Assembly: GCA_012026835.1 (NCBI GenBank)
Contig: VEPN01000026.1
Span: 1 to 39,401 of the forward strand
DNA: 39,401 nucleotides
Source of the DNA: Candidatus Methanoperedens sp.
GTDB lineage: Archaea > Halobacteriota > Methanosarcinia > Methanosarcinales > Methanoperedenaceae
Direction: 5' to 3'
In this document: positions 1 to 8,264 of the stretch, piece by piece
How positions within the stretch are numbered: the first letter of the stretch is position 1
Layout: every line of letters starts with the position of its first letter
Program-made: the position numbers and the translations under genes
Notes under the pieces: generated by a model
Databases searched by the model: none
What the model was told of the DNA's origin: nothing
The model's input: the letters and a program-made list of their open reading frames with translations, nothing else

Positions 1-62
1 AATGATTCACCTCTTGGTGTTATTGTCATTTTAATACCCCCATTAAATAATCTGTTTAATGA

Positions 63-701
63 TTCTTAAAGATTACGGAGGCTTTAGAATCACGCTATAG
101 TAGAAAAAATCCTATTAAATTTTCAATTGCAGATGAAGAATTTCTAAAAATCTATGAAGCATTGGAAGATATTGAGACATACCAAAAAGATAAAATTGAT
201 TCAAGATTTGACGCCTCTAAAAAATTATCTGAAGTTGAGAGGGAAATAAATGAGCCTGATTGGAACAAAGGTTCTGATTTTTGGGAAACTCTAACGGGAG
301 AAGCGAATGAAAATACGCGTCAATTTAAACGAAATTTAAAGGAAAGACTGCTCCCAAGTATAACCAAAGGCACAGAAGAAGATTTAAAGAAGGTATGTTC
401 CATCTTGGAAAAATTTGCTCAGTATCTTCTTAATCCCATTATACCAGAACTTAAGGATTTAAACAAGTCTATGTCAGAGCTATCATTATATCCACAAGAA
501 AAATCTCGTCTTGTACCTTTCTTCGGACATCCTTATATGCACCACGCCTGTTTTTTAGCAATTTTTATTGTTAGTGGCGCCTTTGCTTATTACTTAAGTA
601 AATACTTAGGCTCATCGACCGATTCTGCCATATCGAATGGATTTTATGTTCCCGTAGCACTTATTGCTGGATATATGATATTTATGGTGAAAAAAAATTA
701 A
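63..701 (+). CDS. Membrane-anchored protein of unknown function, 5' end missing or frameshifted
   Basis: I do not recognise the family. The frame is open from base 63 to the stop at 699-701 and has no ATG near its beginning; the first usable start is a TTG at 162 (179 residues). Upstream residues encoded from 63 to 161 look protein-like, and bases 1-66 are open in another frame that ends in TAA at 67-69, so a single-base slip near 60-69 would join both into one gene running in from outside the window. The body is charged and helical (Lys/Glu rich), followed by two hydrophobic segments near the C-terminus (around residues 131-145 and 160-175 of the TTG-start form) and a short Lys-rich tail, suggesting a cytoplasmic domain anchored by a C-terminal hairpin. 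The function is unknown. Confidence 0.5.
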   Translation, partial: FLKITEALESRYSRKNPIKFSIADEEFLKIYEALEDIETYQKDKIDSRFDASKKLSEVEREINEPDWNKGSDFWETLTGEANENTRQFKRNLKERLLPSITKGTEEDLKKVCSILEKFAQYLLNPIIPELKDLNKSMSELSLYPQEKSRLVPFFGHPYMHHACFLAIFIVSGAFAYYLSKYLGSSTDSAISNGFYVPVALIAGYMIFMVKKN

Positions 702-714
702 AATCATGGGAACA

Positions 715-1160
715 AAGCATAAAATACCTTATATACAATTTCAATGTAAAAATCCATCTCTCCAAACCGACGGTCAATTATTATATGAGCCAAGACGGGG
801 CGCACAAGCGCGCCGGGCGTGCCTTCGGGATTCGGCAGAGCCGAATTCCTGCGAGAACGGCGCGCTCGGCGATGATAAGGCAAAGCACGCCCCGCAAGGC
901 AAGCGTATCGCCGCTTGACCATTCACTTCATTTGACAGGTGACCACGTTGGGAGGATGCACAAGAATTCCTATCATGCTCCGTTCGCGCAAAATCCTTCG
1001 CAAACGGGCACATATGTCTTTCCTGTTGTTTCTTTACGTGCGGCAGGGACGGCTCCTGTCTCCCTGAAGATATCTATCCTGCACCTTCGGCGCTGTTTTT
1101 TTATCGCGCCACTGGTTGAAAAGTGCTCACGGGGCATCACGATTTAAAAAGAAAAAAGCG
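715..1160. other. GC-rich gene-free stretch with inverted repeats
   Basis: About 440 bases with no convincing gene: frames on both strands are short, mutually overlapping and of odd composition. Bases 785-920 are clearly more GC-rich than their surroundings and carry nested inverted repeats: an outer 8-bp pair (815-822 with 885-892), a 7-bp stem with a 3-base loop (830-846) and a 6-bp stem (900-905 with 912-917). A further imperfect inverted repeat lies near 1043-1066. This could be a structured RNA gene or a decayed element. I could not match it to RNase P, SRP RNA, tRNA or rRNA. Confidence 0.3.
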
Positions 1161-1273
1161 TATCCTGTTGCTTTTGTGCTTTAGCTTCTACGATTTTTAT
1201 ATGCTTTTAAATAATTTCAATTTAAAATTAATAAATACAAATCTTTAAAGTCTATGAAATTCTATTTACTCTC

Positions 1274-1333
1274 ATGGCTGCTGTTGCAAATCTGGATGAA
1301 TTGAAATTGGAATTGAAAAAGGAGCTGCGATAG
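1274..1333 (+). other. Tiny ORF (19 codons) in the gap before hicA
   Basis: The stretch 1161-1338 is AT-rich and otherwise empty. A 19-codon frame starts at ATG 1274 and ends in TAG at 1331-1333, encoding a Leu/Lys/Glu-rich helical peptide. It runs convergent to hicA and has no clear ribosome binding site. It is more likely a remnant or chance frame than a gene. Confidence 0.15.
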
Positions 1334-1338
1334 AGGTA

Positions 1339-1572
1339 TCACAATTTTCTCAAATACTCATCGTATTCCTCAACACTAAGTTCTATCTCCCTTAATATTT
1401 CTTTTATCAACGGACGTGCCAAATCTCTTCCGGGATGATGTGGTACACTGGTGGTTCTACCGTCAGGATGCCTATAAAACACATGACTCCCTTTCTGGCG
1501 CACCCTCTCAAAGCCAAGCTTGAACAACAACTTTTCCATTTTTCTGGCTTCGATTATTCGAAGTCTGCTCAA
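1339..1572 (-). CDS. hicA: HicA-family mRNA interferase toxin
   Basis: HicA toxins are small double-stranded-RNA-binding-fold ribonucleases that cleave mRNA and are held in check by HicB. The 77-residue product has the family pattern: an N-terminal helix, then the strand with the catalytic Gly-Ser-His (GSHVFYRHPDGR, about residues 28-39) and a following Val-Pro-His-His stretch. I take the TTG at 1572, which overlaps the hicB stop by four bases and gives the usual HicA N-terminus; an ATG at 1539 is a shorter alternative. The order hicB-hicA is the reverse of the classical one but common. The His is intact, so the toxin is probably active. Confidence 0.85.
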   Translation of the reverse strand: MSRLRIIEARKMEKLLFKLGFERVRQKGSHVFYRHPDGRTTSVPHHPGRDLARPLIKEILREIELSVEEYDEYLRKL

Positions 1573-1790
1573 ACACTCACCTCAACTTGTTGAATTCCGA
1601 CAAATTGAGGTAAATATTGCTTGTTCTCAGGCTCCATTTCTTCCAGGCACAGTTCCAGTACCTCTTTAAGGTTCTCTTGCAGCTCATCAAGAGTCTCTGC
1701 CTGGGTATGGGCGCCAGGAATTCCTGGGACTATCGCCACATATAAGCCTGTTTCTGGATCTTTTTCGATGTATGCGGTTAATGTAGGCAT
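1569..1790 (-). CDS. hicB: HicB-family antitoxin
   Basis: HicB antitoxins bind and block HicA, usually through a partially degraded RNase H-like fold. The 73-residue product begins with the typical strand pattern (AYIEKDPETGLYVAIVPG) and the helix seen in short HicB proteins (ETLDELQENLKEVLELCLEE). The length matches the HicB_lk_antitox type without a separate C-terminal DNA-binding domain, so autoregulation is less certain. The ATG at 1790 is preceded by a GAGGT ribosome site (about 1794-1799) and a TATA-like box on the minus strand at about 1811-1822. hicA follows with a four-base overlap. Confidence 0.85.
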   Translation of the reverse strand: MPTLTAYIEKDPETGLYVAIVPGIPGAHTQAETLDELQENLKEVLELCLEEMEPENKQYLPQFVGIQQVEVSV

Positions 1791-1810
1791 TGGAACCTCT
1801 ATGATTTCAA

Positions 1811-1822
1811 GTGATTTATAGG
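1811..1822 (-). promoter_or_regulatory. TATA-like box of hicBA
   Basis: Read on the minus strand the bases give CCTATAAATCA, about 25-30 bases before the hicB ATG, the right distance for an archaeal promoter with a very short leader. Confidence 0.4.
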
Positions 1823-2244
1823 TACTGAATTGTCTTATACTTTATTTCGATTCCATATGGCACCCTCACAAGGGAAGCTCCAAATAAGCAAAACAAATTA
1901 AGCAATTTTAAAAAGTATTCTTACACAACTCAGTGTATCCTTTCAAATCAAATGTTCAACATATCCCAACGAATGCATGAGAACGCCAATCGCCTTCAGT
2001 GACTACTCCCCAGCTACAAGCCGGGAGCCTCATGATGCACTACGTATGCTCGATAGTTTCCCTGAGAAAAGACACCGCATCATCCTCGTATTTTTGCAGC
2101 GCTTTTTCAAATATCAGTCTCACAGACCATCACCAAATTTCAAATACTATATATACAATCCAGATTTTAGGGTGGATTCATCCCTGAATTTAAGGTAACA
2201 ACAGTAACTATTAAATTGCATGCCGTTATATTGGCGTTGTCTTC
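1823..2244. other. Gene-free stretch with an imperfect hairpin and a gene tail
   Basis: No complete gene is visible. Bases 2006-2027 form an imperfect hairpin (5-bp CTCCC/GGGAG stem, internal loop, then GCT/AGC around ACA), preceded by a 'GAACGCC' tract, which resembles the right end of archaeal IS200/IS605 elements. On the minus strand about 2045-2125 reads as a 26-codon Glu-rich tail ending in TAG, like the last piece of a lost small gene. Both are suggestions only. Confidence 0.25.
2141..2156 (+). promoter_or_regulatory. TATA-like box upstream of tRNA-Ile
   Basis: The AT-rich run CTATATATAC within AAATACTATATATAC is the strongest box-A match in the region. It lies about 90 bases before the tRNA, farther than usual for archaeal tRNA genes, so a weaker AT-rich tract near 2208-2216 may be the true promoter. 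Confidence 0.3.
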
Positions 2245-2318
2245 GGGCCCGTAGCTTAGCCAGGTGGAGCGCTCGGCTGATAACCGAGAGGTCCTGCGTT
2301 CAAATCGCAGCGGGCCCA
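2245..2318 (+). tRNA. tRNA-Ile (GAT anticodon)
   Basis: A complete cloverleaf of 74 bases: acceptor GGGCCCG (2245-2251) pairs with CGGGCCC (2311-2317), discriminator A at 2318, anticodon stem CTCGG/CCGAG with loop CTGATAA and anticodon GAT at 2279-2281, and the T arm with GTTCAAAT. The CCA end is not encoded, as is usual in archaea, and there is no intron. It reads isoleucine codons ATC and ATT. Confidence 0.97.
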
Positions 2319-2398
2319 TGTAGATTTTGAAAAAGGCTATACTTTGCTCTCAAAGATACTTTTTGTGAGAACAATATCCACCCTACAACGATATCCCT

Positions 2399-3097
2399 TC
2401 ACTTTTCTGTTGTCTTATAATATCTTGAATAGCTCATAATCCAAATGTCTTGGGCTTTGAAGATATTGCCCTCGAATTTTCCAGTTGTACGAATTTGAAT
2501 ATCTTTATTCTGGATATCGGGCTTTTCTCCCTCATAGACAACGTTGATTGTGGATAATCCATCTGTCATCTTGAATTGTAGCGTATTGTTAAATTTATCC
2601 CACTGGTCGGTGTTATTGACCAGAGAGCCATTAACACTTATTATTTTACCTGCCACTTTTTCCTTTGATCCAATTGCTTCGCTCACTTCAAACTGGTTCT
2701 GCTCTGTCCCGTTAAAAGCAAGAAGAGAAAAGGGTACGAATAGTATAAACAATAATAGAGAAATAGTGAAAATTACCCTCGAATACAGAACGGCTTTCAC
2801 CAAACTGTTCTTGGGCCAGCCTCTTTTTCCCCAGAAGTAAACGATAATGGGCCCAATAAGAAATGTATATATTGAAAAAATCAATAATACGAAAAAACCC
2901 TCTATATAAAATCCTAATTTATAAAAAAATCCCAGTTTTTCTACATCTTCAGAAATTATATCGAACTGTTCAAAAGTCCCTTTTTTCTCATTGCGAGAAA
3001 TTGACAATATCTGATTGTCCGCTTTAAGAACATTTCCGCATTTTGCACAATAACTTGACTCATCCGGATTCAGGGCTCCACATCTACTGCAATACAT
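2399..3097 (-). CDS. Zinc-ribbon membrane protein with CcmE-like OB fold
   Basis: The 232-residue protein starts with a zinc ribbon (Cys 3, 6, 17 and 20), has two hydrophobic segments (about 66-90 and 105-125), and ends in an extracytoplasmic domain of about 90 residues. That last part follows the strand pattern of the cytochrome c maturation chaperone CcmE: V-Y-E-G-x-x-P-D, an x-G-x-F strand pair, then F-K-A-x-D-I and a closing Tyr-Tyr. The heme-binding His (bacterial) or Cys (archaeal) that should precede the final Tyr is absent; the sequence there is IMSYSRYY. I infer an OB-fold membrane protein related to CcmE that does not bind heme covalently. It stands alone between the tRNA and argG. 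Confidence 0.6.
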   Translation of the reverse strand: MYCSRCGALNPDESSYCAKCGNVLKADNQILSISRNEKKGTFEQFDIISEDVEKLGFFYKLGFYIEGFFVLLIFSIYTFLIGPIIVYFWGKRGWPKNSLVKAVLYSRVIFTISLLLFILFVPFSLLAFNGTEQNQFEVSEAIGSKEKVAGKIISVNGSLVNNTDQWDKFNNTLQFKMTDGLSTINVVYEGEKPDIQNKDIQIRTTGKFEGNIFKAQDIWIMSYSRYYKTTEK

Positions 3098-3152
3098 TAT
3101 ACCACCAGTTTATCTTGAATAAAACTGATGCTTTATATATATTAGTGTGTCC

Positions 3153-4325
3153 TCAACATATCTTTTTGAACATCCGCGCCTGGAAACCGTGGTACTTGCA
3201 GTATCCTTCTGCGTCCTTCTGGTCTATAGTCTTGCTGTCAAAAGACGACAGGTCGGCAGAATACAGGGCAAAAGGTGATTCTCTTGCGACCACTTTTGCG
3301 CTGCCTTTATATAGCCTGATCTTAACATTTCCCGACAGCCGTTCCTGGGTCTTATCGATAAAAGCGTTCAGGTCCGAATAAAGCGGCTCATCCACAAGAC
3401 CCTTGTATGCAAGCTCGCTCCACGTTTCATCGACAATGGACTTAAACCGCAGCTCATCCCTGGTAAGCACAAGTTTTTCAAGGTCCCTGTGTGCAGTTAA
3501 AAGAATCGTGGCAGCAGGATGTTCATAATTTTCCCTTGCTTTGAGTCCAAGAACCCTATCCTCTATCATATCCGTGCGTCCTACGCCGTGTGACCCGCCA
3601 AGTCTATTAAGTTCGCTTATCAATGAAACGCCGTCAAGCGTTCTGCCATTTAACGACACAGGTACTCCGCGTTCAAACCCGATATTTATTACCTCTGCAT
3701 CCGGCGCATTTTCAGGCGAGACCGTCCACTCAAATATCTCCTCAGGCGGGATGAAATCAGGTTCTTCAAGCCGTCCCCCTTCGATGCTTCTGCTCCATAT
3801 ATTCTCATCCACGCTCCAGGGTTTTGATTTCGTGGCCGCAACAGGTATCCCGTGTTTTTTTGCGTACTCCATCTCCCAGTCGCGCGTGAGGTTCATATCC
3901 CTCATCGGGGCTATGACCTCAAGAGCCGTGTTCCTGAACACGGCTTCAAACCTTAACTGGTCATTGCCCTTCCCGGTGCATCCATGTGCAAGGGCGTGTG
4001 CCTTTTCTTTTTGTGCCACCTCTACGGACTTCTTGGCGATTAGAGGTCTTGCTATTGAAGTGCCAAGAACATAGCCCTCGTAACTCCCGTTAGCTTTGAT
4101 AAGGGGAAAGACGTAGTCTCTTACAAACTCATCCCTGGCATCTATCGTGTAATGCTTATCACTTATCCTGGCGGCCTTTTCTTCAGCCTGCCGTACCTCC
4201 TTGCCGGGCTGTCCCACATCCACGGTTACAGTTATCACATATTCACAGCCATAATGCTCTTTTAACAGGGGTATGCAGACCGATGTATCAAGCCCGCCTG
4301 AGTAAGCAAGTACTACTTTTTTCAT
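3153..4325 (-). CDS. argG: Argininosuccinate synthase
   Basis: This enzyme joins citrulline and aspartate at the expense of ATP to make argininosuccinate, the next-to-last step of arginine synthesis, in the cytoplasm. The 390-residue product has the N-type ATP pyrophosphatase loop near the N-terminus (AYSGGLDTS, residues 7-15) and further family-typical stretches, including the citrulline/aspartate-binding part ([13 protein letters not shown]) and [13 protein letters not shown]. The length is normal. The gene lies 25 bp after the permease gene, so it may be read with kbl and the permease, although no arginine neighbour genes are present. No argH is visible in the window. Confidence 0.97.
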   Translation of the reverse strand: MKKVVLAYSGGLDTSVCIPLLKEHYGCEYVITVTVDVGQPGKEVRQAEEKAARISDKHYTIDARDEFVRDYVFPLIKANGSYEGYVLGTSIARPLIAKKSVEVAQKEKAHALAHGCTGKGNDQLRFEAVFRNTALEVIAPMRDMNLTRDWEMEYAKKHGIPVAATKSKPWSVDENIWSRSIEGGRLEEPDFIPPEEIFEWTVSPENAPDAEVINIGFERGVPVSLNGRTLDGVSLISELNRLGGSHGVGRTDMIEDRVLGLKARENYEHPAATILLTAHRDLEKLVLTRDELRFKSIVDETWSELAYKGLVDEPLYSDLNAFIDKTQERLSGNVKIRLYKGSAKVVARESPFALYSADLSSFDSKTIDQKDAEGYCKYHGFQARMFKKIC

Positions 4326-4350
4326 GGTCGTGATAGATAGTGCGGGAAGA

Positions 4351-5817
4351 TTAATAGTTTTTGTTGCGTGACATATTCAGGGCTTTACTGTGTTTCCTGC
4401 CATATGAAGCATAAATTATAATCCCGATTCCCATCCATATGAGAAGCCGCAGCCATGTATCAACCGGCAGTGCCAGCATCTGTGCAAATGAAAAAAGTGC
4501 ACCGAGAACCGGAACCCAGGGCACAAAAGGAGTTTTAAAAGGCCTGGGCAAGTCAGGCTGCGTATGGCGCAGAACAAGAACACTTGAGCATACGATTGCA
4601 AAAGCAAGCAGGGTTCCGATCGAGACGAGCGCGCCCAGAACCTCAATAGGGAAGAGACCGGAGACAAACATTGCGATTGTTCCTGTCAAAATCGTGGTTA
4701 TATAAGGTGTTTTAAACCTCGGGTGAATTGATGCGAACCTTTTTGGGAGCAGACCGTCTTTTGCCATTGTATAGAAAATCCTCGGCTGGCTGAGAAGTAA
4801 TACAAGAACGACCGAACTCAAACCAGCGATTGCCCCGATCTTTACAAATGGCCTTAACCAGAAAAGACCCGGCCCGGCGGCATTAACAGCAACTGCTATC
4901 GGGTCGGGTACGAGAAGCTGGTCGTACTTTACCATACCAGTCAACACAAGCGAAACTGCAATGTATAATACTGTAGAAACGGCAAGGGAGCTAAGTATCC
5001 CGATGGGCATATCTTTTTTCGGATTGCGTGCCTCCTGCGCCGCCGTGGAGACAGCATCAAAACCGAAATAAGCAAAGAATATCACCCCCGCCCCGCGCAA
5101 AATGCCGCTCAAGCCAAAATGTCCGAATTCTCCAGTGTTTGGCGGTATGAACGGCACCCAATTCCCGGTATTTATGTAGGCTATCCCGAAGGTTATGAAA
5201 AGTAGCAGTACGCTTATTTTGACAAGGACTATAATGTTATTAAATACCGCAGATTCCTTGATCCCGATTACAAGAAGTATAGTCATGAAAGCGACGATGA
5301 ACATGGCAGGTATGTTCAGGAATGCCCCTGTTGTTTGCCATCCGAGTACCGGGTCATACGTGAATGGTGCGCTGGACAGGTAAGAAGGGATTGTAATCCC
5401 GAAATCCTCCAGAAAACTTACAACATAGCCCGACCATCCGACTGCTACTGTTGATGCACCAAAAAGGTACTCAAGCATTAAATCCCAGCCTATTATCCAG
5501 GCGAAAAGTTCTCCGAGTGTTACGTATGCATATGTATAGGCGCTTCCTGAAATCGGCACAGTTGATGAGAACTCTGCATAACAGAGCGCGGCCATAGCAG
5601 CACCAATCCCTGAAAATATAAATGAGAACACAATCGCCGGCCCTGCATACTGGGCTGCCGCCTGGCCTGTAAGTACAAATATTCCCGCACCGATTATTGC
5701 CCCAATTCCAAGAGTGGTCAGGTTCAGTGGGCCAAGGACGCGCTTCAATTCGCGGGTATTGGCGGATTCTTTCATTAGTTGATCTATCGGCTTCCTTACC
5801 AGTAAGTCCTTGAACAT
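4351..5817 (-). CDS. APC-superfamily amino acid permease
   Basis: A 488-residue integral membrane protein with 12-13 predicted spans. It carries the signature of the cationic amino acid transporter/amino acid-polyamine-organocation group at the first helix ([15 protein letters not shown], residues 37-51) and the conserved helix-6 stretch [16 protein letters not shown]. Such proteins exchange or import amino acids by proton or substrate coupling; the substrate cannot be read from the sequence. It follows kbl by 20 bp and precedes argG by 25 bp, so an amino acid linked to threonine/glycine or arginine metabolism is a reasonable guess, no more. Confidence 0.88.
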   Translation of the reverse strand: MFKDLLVRKPIDQLMKESANTRELKRVLGPLNLTTLGIGAIIGAGIFVLTGQAAAQYAGPAIVFSFIFSGIGAAMAALCYAEFSSTVPISGSAYTYAYVTLGELFAWIIGWDLMLEYLFGASTVAVGWSGYVVSFLEDFGITIPSYLSSAPFTYDPVLGWQTTGAFLNIPAMFIVAFMTILLVIGIKESAVFNNIIVLVKISVLLLFITFGIAYINTGNWVPFIPPNTGEFGHFGLSGILRGAGVIFFAYFGFDAVSTAAQEARNPKKDMPIGILSSLAVSTVLYIAVSLVLTGMVKYDQLLVPDPIAVAVNAAGPGLFWLRPFVKIGAIAGLSSVVLVLLLSQPRIFYTMAKDGLLPKRFASIHPRFKTPYITTILTGTIAMFVSGLFPIEVLGALVSIGTLLAFAIVCSSVLVLRHTQPDLPRPFKTPFVPWVPVLGALFSFAQMLALPVDTWLRLLIWMGIGIIIYASYGRKHSKALNMSRNKNY

Positions 5818-5837
5818 TTTACTCCAGAGAAACAGCC

Positions 5838-7016
5838 TTAAATCAAACCCATTCTTTTTCCAACCCTGTTGAAGATTTCAAGAGCCCCGTCCAAATCTTC
5901 TCTTGTATGCTGAGCAGTCACGATTATCCTGACCCTGGCCTTGTCTTTTGCTACAAGAGGGAAAACGATAGGCTTGGCAAACAGCCCTTCTTCGAAAAGC
6001 CGGGCTGAGAGTTCCATTGCTGTCTTACTTTCTCCCGCCATTACGGGAGTAATGGGGGTTGAGCTGTGCCCGATATCAAAACCCATATCTGCCATGCCTC
6101 TCTTGAAGTATCTGGTATTTTCCCAGAGCTGCCTGAGATGATGCGGCTCATCCTGTATCATCCTGATAGCTTCCATGGTCGCAGCAGGCACTGATGGCGG
6201 ATGGGCCGTGGTAAAGATGAAACTGCGGGCAGTATTGATAAGATAATCCCTCAGCTCTTTTCTTCCTGCAATGTATCCGCCCAGGCAGCCGAAAGCCTTG
6301 CTGAGAGTACCCATATCAATATCCACCTTTCCTTCAAGACCGAAATGGTCGATTATTCCCCTGCCATCCTTCCCAAGTACCCCGTCGCCGTGGGCATCGT
6401 CCACCATCACCATTGCGTCATGTTCTTCTGCCAGTTCCACTATCCGGTCAAGGGGTGCAATATCCCCGTCCATGCTAAAGACCCCGTCTGTGACTATCAG
6501 CCGTCTTCTTGAGTCTTTTGTCTCTTTCAAAACCCTTTCTAACCCGGTCATGTCAAGATGGGGATACACCATGCGCTTTGATTTTGTAAGCCTTACCCCG
6601 TCTATAATACTGCCGTGGTTGAGTTCATCGCTGATAATAGCATCTTCTTCGCCCATCAATGCCTGGATAGTGCCCCTGTTAGCGGCTATACCCGCGACGA
6701 ATACGAGGGCAGCCTCCGTATTCTTGTACTCGGCCAGCATTTCCTCAAGCTGTATATGTATCTCCATAGTGCCTGCAATCTGCCGCACTGCGCCTGTACC
6801 GAATCCCCATGTATCTATTGCTTTTTTGGCAGCTTTACGCAGGCGCGGATGATTGGCAAACCCGAGATAATTATTGGTACACATTATAATGACTTCTTTT
6901 CCATTCAGGACTACGCGGTTCTTCTGTTCCGTGCCCAGTACAGGAAGTTCTGTATACAGGTTCCTGTCTTTTAAGTCCTGTATCATATCCTTTAAAAAAT
7001 CTAATCTGTTGGTCAT
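5838..7016 (-). CDS. kbl: Glycine C-acetyltransferase (2-amino-3-ketobutyrate CoA ligase)
   Basis: A PLP enzyme of the alpha-oxoamine synthase family; this one most likely cleaves 2-amino-3-ketobutyrate with CoA to glycine and acetyl-CoA. The 392 residues contain the family landmarks: NYLGFANHP (49-57), the PLP-stacking ELNHGSIIDG (131-140), TDGVFSMDGD (176-185), the PLP-binding DDAHG (206-210), and the Schiff-base Lys240 in GTLSKAFG. The divergent neighbour tdh makes its substrate, which favours Kbl over BioF (no biotin genes nearby). The ATG at 7016 has a GGGGTGA ribosome site and a TATA element at about 7049-7060. Two closely spaced genes follow on the same strand. Confidence 0.92.
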   Translation of the reverse strand: MTNRLDFLKDMIQDLKDRNLYTELPVLGTEQKNRVVLNGKEVIIMCTNNYLGFANHPRLRKAAKKAIDTWGFGTGAVRQIAGTMEIHIQLEEMLAEYKNTEAALVFVAGIAANRGTIQALMGEEDAIISDELNHGSIIDGVRLTKSKRMVYPHLDMTGLERVLKETKDSRRRLIVTDGVFSMDGDIAPLDRIVELAEEHDAMVMVDDAHGDGVLGKDGRGIIDHFGLEGKVDIDMGTLSKAFGCLGGYIAGRKELRDYLINTARSFIFTTAHPPSVPAATMEAIRMIQDEPHHLRQLWENTRYFKRGMADMGFDIGHSSTPITPVMAGESKTAMELSARLFEEGLFAKPIVFPLVAKDKARVRIIVTAQHTREDLDGALEIFNRVGKRMGLI

Positions 7017-7024
7017 CCATTTTC

Positions 7025-7099
7025 ACCCCACTCAGTATCTTACAACAAAGTATATATATTGTACAACAGGACAAACTATTATGGTTTTAAAGGGGATTT
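7025..7099. promoter_or_regulatory. Divergent kbl/tdh promoter region
   Basis: The 83 bases between the two start codons hold a shared AT run, AAAGTATATATATTGT (7047-7062), that can serve as a TATA box in either direction, a ribosome site for kbl (GGGGTGA, read minus) and one for tdh (AAAGGGG, 7089-7095, five bases before the ATG). Coordinated control of both threonine-degradation genes from this short region is likely. Confidence 0.5.
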
Positions 7100-8131
7100 A
7101 TGAAAGCAGTTAGAAAGACTACTGAAGGGCCGGGGCTGGAACTTGTGGATATACCTGTTCCCGAACCCGGGGATCATGAAGTGCTGACAAAGGTAAAAGC
7201 ATGCTCCATGTGCGGTACCGACGTCCATATCTACAACTGGGAACACCCCTGGTCACAGGGGAGGATTACCCCGCCCAGGACTATAGGCCATGAAATATGC
7301 GGCGAGGTAGTAGATATCGGGGACTCTGTCACTCTTGTCCAGAAGGGGGACATGGTATCTGCCGAGTCACATATTTTTGATGGCAAGTGCATGCAGTGCA
7401 GGATGGGAAATATGCATATCTGCGAGAATCTCAGGTTCTTCGGGGTGGATGTGGACGGGTTCTTTTCCGAGTATGCCATCATCCCTGAAACTAATGTCTG
7501 GAAAAATCCCCCTGAAATGCCATTTGAGATAGCGACCCTCCAGGAGTCCATAGGGAACAGCGTTTACACGGTATTCAGTAATGATGTGGCTGCAAAGACA
7601 GTCGCGGTTTTCGGGGGAGGCCCGACCGCCCTTTTTGCTATCGGCCTTCTTAAGGCTGCGGGTGCTACTCTTATAATCACCGTAGCGGGCTCAGGCCGGC
7701 ATCTTGATATTGCAGAAAAGATGGGTGCTGATGTTGTTATCAACAGGCATGAGAAAGACCCGGTTTCTGAGATATTAAGCCTGACAGGCGGCAGGGGGGT
7801 TGATGTTTTTCTTGAAATGTCAGGCAGCGGAAATGCCCTGAACCAGGGTCTTAAAGCACTGCGACCCGCAGGCAAGGCCTCTATACTGGGACTTCCGACA
7901 AAGGATATATGCATCGATATATCAAAAGATTTCGTTATGAAGGATATCACGGTGCGCGGGGTATACGGAAGGAAGATATGGGATACATGGCTCACCACAT
8001 CCAGGCTTCTTTCAACTGGTAAATTCAATCCCGCTCCTGTAATAACCCACAGGATAAAGCTTGAGGATTTCGAGAAAGGGTTTGAGGCTATGAAATCGGG
8101 AGAGTCGGGAAAAGTCGTGATGTTCCCGTGA
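7100..8131 (+). CDS. tdh: L-threonine 3-dehydrogenase (zinc alcohol dehydrogenase family)
   Basis: Oxidises L-threonine with NAD+ to 2-amino-3-ketobutyrate, which Kbl then cleaves. The 343 residues follow the medium-chain dehydrogenase plan: catalytic zinc site with Cys38 and the following T-D-x-H, His65-Glu66 in the IGHE motif, a structural zinc lobe with four Cys (about 93-107: CMQCRMGNMHIC), and the nucleotide-binding Gly-rich turn VFGGGP (about 168-173). The ribosome site AAAGGGG stands five bases before the ATG. It is divergent from kbl; the pair forms the two-step threonine-to-glycine route. A generic zinc alcohol dehydrogenase is the alternative, less likely given kbl. Confidence 0.93.
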   Translation: MKAVRKTTEGPGLELVDIPVPEPGDHEVLTKVKACSMCGTDVHIYNWEHPWSQGRITPPRTIGHEICGEVVDIGDSVTLVQKGDMVSAESHIFDGKCMQCRMGNMHICENLRFFGVDVDGFFSEYAIIPETNVWKNPPEMPFEIATLQESIGNSVYTVFSNDVAAKTVAVFGGGPTALFAIGLLKAAGATLIITVAGSGRHLDIAEKMGADVVINRHEKDPVSEILSLTGGRGVDVFLEMSGSGNALNQGLKALRPAGKASILGLPTKDICIDISKDFVMKDITVRGVYGRKIWDTWLTTSRLLSTGKFNPAPVITHRIKLEDFEKGFEAMKSGESGKVVMFP

Positions 8132-8264
8132 ACGTTTTTGGTATGGAAAAAGTACAGCAATATGGCGTATAACATGGATTGCACGGATACGCACGTATTT
8201 TGTATCGTGAAAATCAATTCAATCTGTGTCATCAATATTCATCAAACAATGGATAAGGCAGCGT

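Noticed and set aside
704-1147. Several 70-120-codon ORFs on both strands between the left-edge gene and hicA
   Set aside because: They overlap each other in the GC-rich block, have odd composition and no motif or ribosome site; they are by-products of base composition.
5838-7016. 8-amino-7-oxononanoate synthase (BioF)
   Set aside because: Same fold family, but the divergent threonine dehydrogenase gene and lack of biotin genes favour Kbl.
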